This document shows positions 38,136 to 46,575 of a DNA stretch of 64,000 nucleotides, in pieces; the stretch's first letter is position 1; the number at the start of each line of letters is the position of its first letter. The DNA is from Bifidobacterium phasiani (GTDB taxonomy: Bacteria; Actinomycetota; Actinomycetes; Actinomycetales; Bifidobacteriaceae): the NCBI RefSeq assembly GCF_019331775.1, contig NZ_JAHBBD010000010.1:1-64000 (forward strand). The letters are read 5' to 3'. Both the position numbers and the translations under genes were made by a program. The notes below the pieces were generated by a model. The model ran no database searches. It was not told the origin of the DNA and saw nothing but the letters and a program-made list of their open reading frames with translations.

Positions 38136-40064
38136 CTATCCGCGCACGGTGCGCCCGGGGTAGGCGATCTCGTACGTGCCGCGCCCCAGGTCGACGCTCA
38201 CCCGCGTGCCGTCGGCGAAGACGGTGCGCTGGCGCAGCGGGTCGTCGTCGATCAGCGCGAAGTCGGTCATCTCCAGCATGCCGACGCGCCGGTGCAGGTC
38301 GGCGACCACGCGGCATCGGGCGATGTCCTCGGCGAGCGCGCCGCGCACCCCGGCGCCGGCGAGGTCGCCGTCGACGCCGGCGTACGCGGCGTCGCGGATC
38401 AGATAGGGCGCACCGCCGTTGAGCAGCGCGTAGAGCATGTAGTCCTCGCCGCCCTCGACGCGGTCCATCATCCACGGTTCGACGACGCAGTCGTGGTAGA
38501 CGAGGTTCTGCAGCGGCACGGGCACGCCCTCGCGCGGCGCGTCCGGGCCGCGCAGCTGGAACTCGTAGGGCGCGTAGTGGCAGAACACAAGGGCGGGCAT
38601 GGCCCAGTCGGCCACCTCCTCGGAGCTGGTCAGGATACCGTGCGCCAGCAGCCATTCGAAGCAGCGCAGGCGCTCGCCGTAGCATTCGCGGCGGGTCATG
38701 CGGTGCGCGGGGTCGGCGCATTCGTCGCCCTCGTTGCAGGTGAACACGTCCAGGTAGGTGCCGTCGAGCCGCACGCCGTGCGCGGCGATCGCCGTGTAGT
38801 TGCGCGCGACGTAGTCGGGGGCGAGCCGCGCGCACAGGTAGCGCTGCCGGCCGCCGGCCCACCGCGCGTGCTCCGGCCGGCCGCCGCCGGGCAGCATCAC
38901 GGCGTTGCGCTCGTCGTGGCTGGCCGCGGCGAGGTAGTAGTCGCGGTACTGGTCGTGCAGCCCGAACAGGTATCCGCACTCGTGGGCGGTGTCGGCGAGC
39001 GCCCGGAGCCCCTCCCATCCGCCGGCCTCACGGCAGGCGGGCAGGTAGTCGGGGTGCTGGTTGTCGTAGCCGGGCTGCCCCCAGCCGTCCAGGTGCAGGT
39101 ACAGGCGTTCGACGCCGGCGTCGCGCAGCGTGCGCAGCTGTCGGGCGCGCTGCTCGAAGGTGACGAGCGAGTCGTTGCGTTCCGGGTGTTCCCGGTCGTA
39201 CATCTCGGAGTCGGGCTGGACGTGGGATTTGGCGCCGACGTGCATCCACATGCAGCCGGGCAGGTCGTCGACCCCCGGGTTGCGCGCCGCCTTCTCGGCG
39301 AGCGTGCGCAGCATGCCGTGCTCGTCGGCGTGACGCCGGTAGGCCTTCGCCGCGCCGCGCACGCTCGCCTCGTCGCCTTCGAGGCAGCGGTAGCGCACGA
39401 CGCGGCGGTGGTCCATGCGCCCCAGGCTCGGCTCGAACCAGGTGCCGATGTGGGTGTACGGGCCGCCGGCCGGGTGGTCGATGGCGTAGCCGGCGTTCCA
39501 CGGGGTCTCGCAGATGGCGATGTAGCCGTCGGCGCGGTCGCCGCGCAGCTGCGCGAAGAACGGCATGTAGCCGCCCTCGGTCTCGTATCGGCCGCCGAAG
39601 GGGATGCCGTCGGGCCGGTGCGGCCAGGTGTTGGGGATCATGACGCCCTGGCCGTGGGTGATCAGCGTCGTCCAGTCGCCGCGCAGCCGGTCGAAGTCCA
39701 TCGGCGCGGGCCAGCGCACGCCGGCGACGGCGCCCTCCCGCTCGCGCAGCGGGATCCATTCGGCGACGACGTCGCCGGTGGCGGACTCGACCCAGATGAA
39801 GGTCTCGAAGGCCACGTCGGCGGCGGCGAACCCCTCGTAGCGGGTGACGACGCCCTCGCCGGTGCCGAAGACCCGGCGCTCGCAGGTGATGCGGGACGCG
39901 GCGGCGAACGGGACGGCTTCGGATCGGCCGGCGGCCGGGTCGGCGAGCTCGATGGCTTCGGCGCCCGGCAGGGTGCGCCACTCGTGGCCGTGCCGGCTGA
40001 TGGTGACGGCGTGCGTGGTCTCGTCGTAGGCGATGGCGGTGCCGCCGCCGGAGCATGCGATCAT
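38136..40064 (-). CDS. GH129-type alpha-N-acetylgalactosaminidase (NagBb-like)
   Basis: 642-aa glycoside hydrolase without a signal peptide, so intracellular. The residues around DGTYLDVFTCNE (Asp439) and SSEEVADW (Glu482) fit the nucleophile and acid/base of family GH129; the 43-residue spacing equals that of Asp435/Glu478 reported for B. bifidum NagBb (recalled from the literature). GH129 enzymes remove GalNAc alpha-linked to Ser/Thr (Tn antigen) and so support mucin use. Start chosen for AGGGGG 5 nt upstream. A related DUF5696-type glycosidase of other specificity cannot be ruled out. No transporter is adjacent. Confidence 0.72.
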   Translation of the reverse strand: MIACSGGGTAIAYDETTHAVTISRHGHEWRTLPGAEAIELADPAAGRSEAVPFAAASRITCERRVFGTGEGVVTRYEGFAAADVAFETFIWVESATGDVVAEWIPLREREGAVAGVRWPAPMDFDRLRGDWTTLITHGQGVMIPNTWPHRPDGIPFGGRYETEGGYMPFFAQLRGDRADGYIAICETPWNAGYAIDHPAGGPYTHIGTWFEPSLGRMDHRRVVRYRCLEGDEASVRGAAKAYRRHADEHGMLRTLAEKAARNPGVDDLPGCMWMHVGAKSHVQPDSEMYDREHPERNDSLVTFEQRARQLRTLRDAGVERLYLHLDGWGQPGYDNQHPDYLPACREAGGWEGLRALADTAHECGYLFGLHDQYRDYYLAAASHDERNAVMLPGGGRPEHARWAGGRQRYLCARLAPDYVARNYTAIAAHGVRLDGTYLDVFTCNEGDECADPAHRMTRRECYGERLRCFEWLLAHGILTSSEEVADWAMPALVFCHYAPYEFQLRGPDAPREGVPVPLQNLVYHDCVVEPWMMDRVEGGEDYMLYALLNGGAPYLIRDAAYAGVDGDLAGAGVRGALAEDIARCRVVADLHRRVGMLEMTDFALIDDDPLRQRTVFADGTRVSVDLGRGTYEIAYPGRTVRG

Positions 40065-40201
40065 CGGTCCCCCTTCGTGTGGTGCGGTGCGCTGATGTGG
40101 TGTCCGTCCCAGCATAGCCCGCCGTACGGAGCCGCCCCGGCGGTCGGCCCGCATGCCGGCGCCGGTCGGCCGGGTGGCGCGGCCGCGTTACGATGGCCGG
40201 T

Positions 40202-40762
40202 ATGACGGAGCATGTGGAGCATGGGTTCGGCCCGGTGTGGGACCGGGATTCGCGGCTGCTGGTGCTGGGGTCGATGCCCAGTCCGAAGTCGCGGCAGGCG
40301 GCGTTCTACTATATGCACCCCCGGAACCGGTTCTGGCCGGTGATGGGCGCCGTGTTCGGCGACGGCGCCGACGACGTGCCGGGCGGGACGCCCGCGTCGC
40401 GTCGCGCGTTCGCGCTGCGCCACGGCATCGCGCTGTGGGACGTGATCGCCTCGTGCGACATCGACGGGGCGAGCGATGCGAGCATCCGCAACGCGGTGCC
40501 CAATGATCTGGCCCCGCTCATCCGCGGCTCGCGCATCGCGGCCGTGGCCACGACGGGTGCGAAGGCCGCACAGCTGTATCGGCGGCTGTGCGCGCCGATG
40601 CTGCGGGACGCCGGCCTGGAGCCGCCGCTGATCGCGCTGCCGTCGACAAGCCCGGCGAATGCGGCGATGCGCCTGGATACGTTGGTGGCGGCGTACCGGG
40701 AGGCGCTGCGCGGGTTCATGCCCCGGGGCGGCGGCGAGGAACCGCGGTCCCGGCGGGGCTGA
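40202..40762 (+). CDS. DNA-deoxyinosine (hypoxanthine) glycosylase, UDG superfamily family 6
   Basis: 186-aa DNA repair enzyme of the uracil-DNA glycosylase fold that removes deaminated adenine. Conserved blocks: LVLGSMPSPKSRQAAFYY, HPRNRFWPVMG, GIALWDVIASCDIDGASDAS and the C-terminal LPSTSPANA. These fit the deoxyinosine glycosylase group rather than MUG or family 4. The start at 40202 has TACGAT 7 nt upstream and no ribosome-binding site; an ATG three codons earlier lies inside this hexamer. Divergent from the GH129 gene. Confidence 0.85.
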   Translation: MTEHVEHGFGPVWDRDSRLLVLGSMPSPKSRQAAFYYMHPRNRFWPVMGAVFGDGADDVPGGTPASRRAFALRHGIALWDVIASCDIDGASDASIRNAVPNDLAPLIRGSRIAAVATTGAKAAQLYRRLCAPMLRDAGLEPPLIALPSTSPANAAMRLDTLVAAYREALRGFMPRGGGEEPRSRRG

Positions 40763-40897
40763 CAAGGTCAGCGGGACCGGCGGTTCGCGGTGACTAACGA
40801 CAGCCGACAGCGACGGCCGGCGGCTCGCAGCGGCTGGCGGCGGCTAGCGGCTATCGGCTCACGGCCAGCGGTTCAAGGCCATGGCGGCCGGCGGCGG

Positions 40898-41188
40898 CTA
40901 GCGGCGCAGCTCGTCGCGGATGGCCGAGCGCACCGCCATCTTGGTCGTCCAGTACCGCAGGGCGAGCGCACCCGCCGCGACGACCGCGTAGACCGCCAGC
41001 ACGGCGATCAGCTGACCCGTGGTCGGCCGCCGGCGCCGCCTCGCGGCGTGGTCCGCGTCCTGGATGTCGTCGGGTTCGATGCCCGCGCCGGCTCCCCATG
41101 CGTCGGCGCGCGAGGCCGCCTCGTCGGCGGGGTCGCGGTGGTAGGTCTCCTCGTCGATGACGTCGTCGTCGATGGCTGCATCGTCCAT
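40898..41188 (-). CDS. Small acidic single-pass membrane protein
   Basis: 96 aa. Acidic N-terminal half (residues 1-48, DDDVIDEETYHRDPADE) followed by RRRRR and one membrane helix (about 57-80), then a basic end (SAIRDELRR). The RRRRR before the helix predicts the N-terminus inside. Not a family I recognise. AAAGGA lies 7 nt before the ATG. The 110 bp after the stop is a simple GGCGGCTAGCGG-like repeat-rich stretch. Confidence 0.65.
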   Translation of the reverse strand: MDDAAIDDDVIDEETYHRDPADEAASRADAWGAGAGIEPDDIQDADHAARRRRRPTTGQLIAVLAVYAVVAAGALALRYWTTKMAVRSAIRDELRR

Positions 41189-41218
41189 GATGGGTCCTTT
41201 CGTCGTCGAGGCGCCTCG

Positions 41219-41538
41219 CGTGCGACGCCTCCGTGACGGCCATTATCCTCCGCATCGCGAATCGACGCGCCCGACCCGCCGACGGGCCGGGCCGGTCGCG
41301 GGGCGCGCGACGCGGCGCCGCGGACCGGCGCGGACCGACGTTCATGGATACGGAACGTCCCCGACACCGGCATGCGCCGGCTTCCGCAGTCCGGCACCCT
41401 GGCCGACGTTCGCCGGCGCGGAGCGGTCCGGGCCGCCATGCGGTTCGCGGGCCGATAAGGCGAACCGACGCCCACCCGGAGCGGCCCCGATGCCGATATA
41501 TGCCGGCTCCCGCCGCCCGGCCCGTGCGCGGGCGCGGG
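41219..41538. other. Intergenic region without a gene
   Basis: About 320 bp. A ~33-bp imperfect direct repeat (CCCGACACCGGCATGCGCCGG near 41360 and CCCCGATGCCGATATATGCCGG near 41485) is the only structure noticed. Confidence 0.4.
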
Positions 41539-41718
41539 CTATTCGTGGCGGTGGCGCCCGGCGCGCGCCGCGAGGACGGCGAAGGCGACGCCGAGAACGA
41601 GGAAGGCCGCCGCCGCGACCCATGCGCCGGCGGCAGCCAGCCAGACGCCGCCGAGTATGAAGAACACCGCGCAGAAGATGTAGAACCCGCGATGCGTGTG
41701 CCGTCCGCCGCCCACCAT
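41539..41718 (-). CDS. 59-aa two-helix membrane protein
   Basis: Short frame from ATG 41718 to TAG 41541-41539. After a basic start (MVGGGRHTHRG) there are two hydrophobic helices (about 12-32 and 33-51) and a basic tail (RAGRHRHE). GAGGAGG lies immediately upstream; it is close to the ATG, so the GTG at codon 2 could be the true start. Composition and symmetric basic ends look like a real small membrane protein. No family recognised, no partner. Confidence 0.6.
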   Translation of the reverse strand: MVGGGRHTHRGFYIFCAVFFILGGVWLAAAGAWVAAAAFLVLGVAFAVLAARAGRHRHE

Positions 41719-41925
41719 GCCTCCTCGTCAGCCGCCGTGCCGTTGTCACCGCCAGTATATCCGGCGCCGACGCCGGGGACGCGGCCGCGGCCGGCATGGT
41801 CCGCCGGCGCGTGCCGACGGCGCCGTCTCGCCCAACGGTTCGCGACGCCCCCTCCATGACCCGCCGATGCGCGGCCGGCGCAGCCGCGCGGACCGGCACG
41901 CCATGCGGTCGGCCCGCGCGTCGCC

Positions 41926-42642
41926 TTACATCTGCCGCCGGTCGTAGACCGCCATCGAGCATGCGGCGCTGACGGCCATCACCGCCGCCGTCGCCACGAG
42001 CAGGACGCCGCAGGCGGTCAGCGCGCCGGACGCCGTGGCGAGCCAGTCGAACAGGCCGGGCAGCGCCGCGAGGATGCCCGCGCCGGCGTCGCCGAGCAGG
42101 GCGAAGCCGCCGAGCACGCCCAGCAGGAGGACATACGGCAGGATCATCGTCACCTTGGTCGCGCCGAACCTGAAGTTCAGCGGCGTGACGATCCCCGTCA
42201 TCACCGAGGTGACCAGCAGCGTCAGGCAGGCGGCGACCGCCGTGGCCTGCGGCATGCCGACGGCCGTCAGCTCCGGCGGCAGGAACGAGTCCCTGGCCGC
42301 GGCGCGCCAGACGGCGTCGGCGGCCAGGACCGCCGCGGTCACGGCGCCGGCCACGGCCACGCCCTCGAGCGCCAGCGCCCCCATGAGCAGGTAGCGGCCG
42401 GCGACCACGTCGCGCCGGCTGACCGGCAGCGTCAGGCGCACGGCGCTCCAGCCCCTGGCCTCGTCGTACGAGCCGAGCGACACGGCGATCATCGGGTAGG
42501 CCATGAAGATCGCCGCCGCGTAGGTGCCGGGGAACGCGCGCATCTGGAAGGTCAGCCACAGGCAGATGAGCGTCATCATGCCCGCCATCAGGCCGGCTCG
42601 CGAGCGGATCATCATCCAGTCGAGCAGGAACGCGCGGATCAT
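41926..42642 (-). CDS. ABC-2-type transporter permease
   Basis: 238-aa integral membrane protein with about six helices: segments near residues 15-35, 40-60, 85-110, 130-155, 165-185 and 205-230. The YDEARGWSAVRLTLPVSRRDVVAGRY loop is typical of ABC-2 permeases (SxY...LPVSRxxxVxxRY). Its ATG overlaps the ATPase TGA (ATGA). Together with the YtrA-like regulator and ATPase it forms a three-gene coupled operon. Substrate unknown; such systems often respond to cell-envelope stress. Confidence 0.85.
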   Translation of the reverse strand: MIRAFLLDWMMIRSRAGLMAGMMTLICLWLTFQMRAFPGTYAAAIFMAYPMIAVSLGSYDEARGWSAVRLTLPVSRRDVVAGRYLLMGALALEGVAVAGAVTAAVLAADAVWRAAARDSFLPPELTAVGMPQATAVAACLTLLVTSVMTGIVTPLNFRFGATKVTMILPYVLLLGVLGGFALLGDAGAGILAALPGLFDWLATASGALTACGVLLVATAAVMAVSAACSMAVYDRRQM

Positions 42643-43538
42643 CGCGACCCTCCTTCCAGCACGAAGTGCATGTAGTCGTCGATGGTCATATGGTCGCAGG
42701 GGATGTCGGGGAACCTCCCGGCGAAGGCGAAGCGGTCGGGCACGGCGACGTCGACGCCGTATTCGCGCCGCAGAACCAGCGGCCCCGACGGCCCGTCGCA
42801 CAGCCCGGAGCCCAGGACCGAGTCGAGGTCGCGGGCGCGGCACCGCGCCACGCCCATCATGTCGGTGATCTCGTCCTTCGGCCGGTCGAACACGATGCGT
42901 CCGGCGTCGATGCACACGACGCGGTCCGCAATCCGGTCCAGGTCCGAGGTGATGTGGCTGGACATCAGGACGCCGCGGCTGCCGTCCTCCACGAATCCGC
43001 GCAGCAGGTCGAGCGCCTCGTCGCGCGCCATCGGGTCGAGCCCGGCGGTCGCCTCGTCCAGGACGAGCAGGCGCGGGGCGTGGGCGAGCGCGCAGGCCAG
43101 CGACAGCTTCATGCCCATGCCGCGCGACAGCTCGCCGACCGTCATGCGCGGTCCGATGCCGAAGCTCCGCATGAGTCCGTCGAACGCCGCGTCATCCCAG
43201 TCGCGGTAGCAGCGCCGCATGACGCCGGCGATGTCGCGCACGCGCACGGCGTCCGGATAGGCCAGCGTGTCGAAGACGACGCCGATGCACTGCTTGGTCG
43301 CGGTGCCGGCCTTCCGGCTCATCTCGCGGATGGGTGTGCCGAGCACGGCGCCGTCGCCCTCGTCGGGGTCGATCAGGCCGAGCAGCGCCTTGATGGTGGT
43401 GGTCTTGCCGGCGCCGTTGCGCCCGACGAAGCCGACCACCTCGCCGGGCCCGACCCGCAGGTCGACGCCGGACAGGGTGAAGCCGTCATAGTGTTTGCCG
43501 AGTCGGTGCGCCTCGAGCAGAGGCGAGGGGATGGTCAT
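42639..43538 (-). CDS. ABC transporter ATP-binding protein
   Basis: 299-aa ATPase. Walker A GRNGAGKTT (about residues 39-47), Q-loop region, an altered signature LSRGMGMK (about 139-146) and Walker B LLVLDEATAGLDP (about 158-170). The C-terminal ~90 residues are a regulatory extension common in YtrB-like ATPases. Overlaps both neighbours by ATGA. Energises the ABC-2 permease at 41926-42642. Confidence 0.93.
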   Translation of the reverse strand: MTIPSPLLEAHRLGKHYDGFTLSGVDLRVGPGEVVGFVGRNGAGKTTTIKALLGLIDPDEGDGAVLGTPIREMSRKAGTATKQCIGVVFDTLAYPDAVRVRDIAGVMRRCYRDWDDAAFDGLMRSFGIGPRMTVGELSRGMGMKLSLACALAHAPRLLVLDEATAGLDPMARDEALDLLRGFVEDGSRGVLMSSHITSDLDRIADRVVCIDAGRIVFDRPKDEITDMMGVARCRARDLDSVLGSGLCDGPSGPLVLRREYGVDVAVPDRFAFAGRFPDIPCDHMTIDDYMHFVLEGGSR

Positions 43539-43915
43539 GATGCGTCGCTTTCCAGAATGAGATCCAGCATCTGCCTGATGTCGTCGTCGGGCAGCCCGGC
43601 GGACCGCGCGTCGTCGACCAGCCGCGTCAGCCGCTGTTCGATCTGCCGGCGGCGCTCCTCGCGCAGCAGCTCGACGTTGCCGCCGGTCACGAAGCTGCCC
43701 TTGCCCTGCACGGTTTCGATGAACCCCTGGGCCTCGAGGTCCGTGTACGCGCGTTTGGTGGTGATCGCGCTGATGCGCAGCCCGTTCGCGAGCGCACGGA
43801 TCGAGGGCAGCCGTTGCCCCGGCTGCAGCTCGCCCGTCAGGATGAGCTCCCTGATCTGCGTGGCGATCTGCTCGTAGATCGGCTTATCCGACGAGTTGGC
43901 GATGATGAGATCCAA
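43535..43915 (-). CDS. GntR-family regulator, YtrA subfamily
   Basis: 126-aa short GntR regulator. The winged-helix domain (SSDKPIYEQIATQIRELIL ... LPSIRALANGLRISAITTKRAYTDLEAQGF) is followed by a short dimerisation helix, the YtrA layout. Start TTG 43915 was chosen: AAAGGA lies 7 nt upstream and it begins MDLIIANSSDKPIYEQI like other YtrA proteins; the GTG at 43945 would add ten unsupported residues. Probably represses its own operon by binding the palindrome at 44011-44042 and releases on a membrane-stress ligand. Confidence 0.9.
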   Translation of the reverse strand: MDLIIANSSDKPIYEQIATQIRELILTGELQPGQRLPSIRALANGLRISAITTKRAYTDLEAQGFIETVQGKGSFVTGGNVELLREERRRQIEQRLTRLVDDARSAGLPDDDIRQMLDLILESDAS

Positions 43916-44010
43916 TGGCTTGTCCTTTGCTGATGTCGCACGCACGCCCGCACGTGGCCCGTGCGTCGTGCGCTCGCCCTTGCCGAAAGCGTCCCTTCGA
44001 AAGAGCCCGA

Positions 44011-44060
44011 GTGTATATACCCTCTATACACACTATATACACACGCGGCCGTCCGGTCAA
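44011..44060 (-). promoter_or_regulatory. Promoter and palindromic operator of the YtrA operon
   Basis: Minus-strand promoter: -35 TTGACC (44055-44060), 17 bp, -10 TATAGT (44032-44037). The AT-rich inverted repeat GTGTATATA/TATATACAC (44011-44019 and 44034-44042, 14-nt spacer) covers the -10 and the likely transcription start. This is the expected place for autorepression by the YtrA-type protein. Confidence 0.8.
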
Positions 44061-44116
44061 CCGCGGCATGCCGGGCCGGCCGTGAACGGCGGCACGTCCG
44101 CGACGAATCCGCCCGC

Positions 44117-44980
44117 CTACCAGACCCCGGCGGCGTCCGTCGGCAGTTCGCGCATGCGCCGCAGGTACCGGCGCGCCCCCTCCGCCTCGGCGTCGTCGTA
44201 GGCGAACCCGAACGCGGCGGCGACCTCGCGGGCCGTCTCGTCGAACAGACGGCACGCCGTCGCGACGGCCCTCCATACCGGCCCGGGCTCCGCGGCGGCA
44301 TAGGTCGACAGGTACCGCCGGTACGCCTCGGCGGGCAGGTAGCGGTCCAGGTATTTGCCCGACTTGCCCATGCTGGCGCGGAAGCCGCATGCCAGTCCGG
44401 CCTTCCACTCCAGCATGCGCCTGAGCATCGGGCGGACGGGATCGTCGAGCATGTCCATCACGTAGGGCATCTCGCCGCGCCACAGTCCCTTGCCGACGTT
44501 GTTCAGGCACCACCAGAACTCGTTGCACGTCTCGGCGAACCGCCTGGCGCTCGGCGGCCGCACCCAGTAACGCTCGTCGCCGGCCAACGCCGCGGCGGGC
44601 ATCACGCCGTCCTTGTCAACCAGGGTGCGGTAGAGCTCCAGGCACCCCGGGATGCACTCCGGCGTGCACACGTGCAGGTCCAGCCGGTTGCCGTCGTCGA
44701 ACAGCATCAGCCAGCAGTACCAGCGGTCCGGATCGTCCTCGTCGCCCTCGAACTCGCCGGGCCGCTGCATGAGCAGCCGCGTGCCGAACCGGTCGATCCA
44801 CGCCCGGTCCTCGATGAACGGCCGCGTGCACGTCACCACATAGCCGACGTCGTAGTCGCGCACGATGTCGCGCGGCGCGTTGTCGTCGGCGCGCGACCCC
44901 TCAAGGTAGGCGGCGCGGATGCGCGGGTCGGCCTCGGCCACGCCGACGATCAGTCCCATCATCTCGTCCTCGGAACGCAT
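44117..44980 (-). CDS. Aminoglycoside 6-adenylyltransferase (ANT(6)/AadK-like)
   Basis: 287-aa nucleotidyltransferase resembling AadK/AadE. The start MRSEDEMMGLIV, the LEGSRADDN catalytic turn, the DYDVGYVV metal-binding Asp pair, LMLFDDGNRLDL with the third Asp, CNEFWWCLNNVGKGLWRGE and SMGKSGKYLDRYL correspond block by block to AadK. These enzymes adenylate streptomycin. Whether this copy gives resistance is unknown. TACACT lies 6 nt before the ATG and no Shine-Dalgarno is well spaced, so the message is probably leaderless. It is single and chromosomal, without visible mobile-element flanks. Confidence 0.85.
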   Translation of the reverse strand: MRSEDEMMGLIVGVAEADPRIRAAYLEGSRADDNAPRDIVRDYDVGYVVTCTRPFIEDRAWIDRFGTRLLMQRPGEFEGDEDDPDRWYCWLMLFDDGNRLDLHVCTPECIPGCLELYRTLVDKDGVMPAAALAGDERYWVRPPSARRFAETCNEFWWCLNNVGKGLWRGEMPYVMDMLDDPVRPMLRRMLEWKAGLACGFRASMGKSGKYLDRYLPAEAYRRYLSTYAAAEPGPVWRAVATACRLFDETAREVAAAFGFAYDDAEAEGARRYLRRMRELPTDAAGVW

Positions 44981-44987
44981 GCCCCCA

Positions 44988-45072
44988 GTGTATGCCGCCG
45001 GCGCGCGACGCCCTCGTCTCGGCCTTGCGCCCGTCCTCCCCGTGACGGTGTATGCCGCCGGCGCGCGACGCC
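44988..45072 (-). repeat. 60-bp-period duplication upstream of the adenylyltransferase
   Basis: The 25-mer starting GTGTATGCCGCCGGCGCGCG occurs at 44988-45012 and 45048-45072, exactly 60 bp apart. It includes most of the -10-like box of the adenylyltransferase (TACACT; TACACC in the second copy). Confidence 0.85.
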
Positions 45073-45073
45073 G

Positions 45074-46042
45074 TCAGAACCCGTCGTCGGCGATGTAGCG
45101 CCCATAGCCTTCCCCACGCTCCGGCCACGGATCCGCGCGGAACGCCGGCGGCATCGGCTGGGGCGACACGCGGTACGGCCCGTCCGCGCTCCAGCCCTCC
45201 ATGAACCGCTCCAGCTCCCGATTCCCGGGCGGCGGCACCTCCAGGTCGACCAGTTCGGGGTGCAGCCCCGGATCCTCGCGGTCCACCCGCTCGCGCAGCA
45301 GCCCGATGCCGCACAGCGCCTGCTCGCGCAGCGGCCCGTCGAATCCCTCCACCGCGCCCTCCAGCGCGTCCAGGAACTCGCGGCGCCGGCGCATGGCCAG
45401 GTACTGGACCGCCATGTCGTCGAGCCTGCGCATGATCACCTCGGATTCGTACCGCTCCTCGCCGCGCCGTCGGATCCGCTCCCATTCGACCCGGCGTTCG
45501 CGCTCCAGCCGACGCCGCTCCTGCGCCGCGACGAACGCGCGGAACACCCCGGGGATCTTGCCCTCGACCATCGAGGCGGTGCTGTCGCGCGCGGTCTTGC
45601 GGCAGTCGCGGTCGCCCTCGCTGCGTATCTGCATCTGCAGGCGTCCGGTGCTGATGAACTCGCGGCTGCGCTCGGCGATCCACCGTGGCTCGCCCTCACC
45701 CTCGCCCTCGCCGTCGGCCGGACCGCCGGGCGGCGTGGGGGCCTTGCGCCCGGGGTTCGGGGCGCAGATCTCCTGGACGCGGAAGAAGTACGCGGCGTCG
45801 TCGGCACCGACCGCGATGTGCGCCCACCGCGCGTCCGCGCCGAACCGTTCGACGAATCCTTCGTCGTCCGGATGGGGCACCTCGAACCCGCACTCGCGCG
45901 CCTGCTCGGCGACCAGCTCCAGCACGCCCACCGCACGCTCGACATACGGTCCGCTCACGCATTGCTCGTCGACGTTCCCCCGATAGCGACGCACCCAGGC
46001 GTCGATGGCCTCCTGCTGCGATCCGTCGTTCCCCTGCGTCAT
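45074..46042 (-). CDS. Hypothetical charged cytoplasmic protein
   Basis: 322 aa, no membrane segments. An acidic/Gly stretch (DGEGEGEGE, about 110-118) separates an N-terminal domain from a middle domain with ISTGRLQMQIRSEGDRDCRKTARD, followed by a very Arg/Glu-rich helical region (RRRLERERRVEWERIRRRGEE, about 180-200), probably a coiled coil. The C-terminus is Pro-rich. This pattern resembles proteins of unknown function seen in other bacteria (domain then R/E-rich coil), but I assign no function. GGAGGGCGG lies 5 nt before the ATG. Confidence 0.6.
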   Translation of the reverse strand: MTQGNDGSQQEAIDAWVRRYRGNVDEQCVSGPYVERAVGVLELVAEQARECGFEVPHPDDEGFVERFGADARWAHIAVGADDAAYFFRVQEICAPNPGRKAPTPPGGPADGEGEGEGEPRWIAERSREFISTGRLQMQIRSEGDRDCRKTARDSTASMVEGKIPGVFRAFVAAQERRRLERERRVEWERIRRRGEERYESEVIMRRLDDMAVQYLAMRRRREFLDALEGAVEGFDGPLREQALCGIGLLRERVDREDPGLHPELVDLEVPPPGNRELERFMEGWSADGPYRVSPQPMPPAFRADPWPERGEGYGRYIADDGF

Positions 46043-46152
46043 GATTCCGCCCTCCTATGCGCGTCGATCGCCGCACATCCGCCGCGCGGCGTGCCCACAG
46101 CATGGCAGACGACGCGCCGGCCGCGCCACCGCCGCGCGGGAATTTGTGGATT

Positions 46153-46178
46153 TGTGGACGGCGGCGGCGTTGTCCACA
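46153..46178. other. Inverted repeat TGTGGAC/GTCCACA in a 530-bp gap
   Basis: A 7-bp pair (46153-46159 and 46172-46178), with another half TTGTGGA just before and TTCCAC just after, so GTGGA/TCCAC words occur twice on each side. It sits between two divergent genes and could be a regulator site. No gene is seen in 46043-46575. Confidence 0.4.
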
Positions 46179-46294
46179 TCATTCCACGGCGTACGGCGCG
46201 ACGACGGAGGCCGCCCCGGAAACGCAGGCTCGGCGCCGGATGGCGGGCGGACGCGATGCGGCAACGCGTCCGCGGCGACGGCCCGATGACGGAA

Positions 46295-46379
46295 GGCGGC
46301 GCAGCGATCCGGCGGAAAGCGGCGCAGCGATCCGATGGAAGCGACGCAGCAGTCCGAGGGAAGCGACGCCGCGGCCCGC
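46295..46379. repeat. ~22-bp minisatellite, about four units
   Basis: Units start at 46295 (24 bp), 46319, 46341 and 46363 (partial). Consensus GCGRCGCAGCGATCCGANGGAA. It lies about 200 bp upstream of the orphan response regulator. Confidence 0.75.
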
Positions 46380-46575
46380 ACGGGGCGAGCATCGGGAATG
46401 ACGACGCGCGGGACGGCCCGGAGGGGCATGCAAGGCCTTCCGTCTCCCGGACGGGAACGACGGCGCGGGAACGGCCCGGAGGCCCGCGCACGCGCGTCGC
46501 AGGCGGCCGGACGGGCCGGCGGTTAAGCTGGGTACGGGATGGACCACGCAACAGCACCATAAGAAGGCGGCAGTC

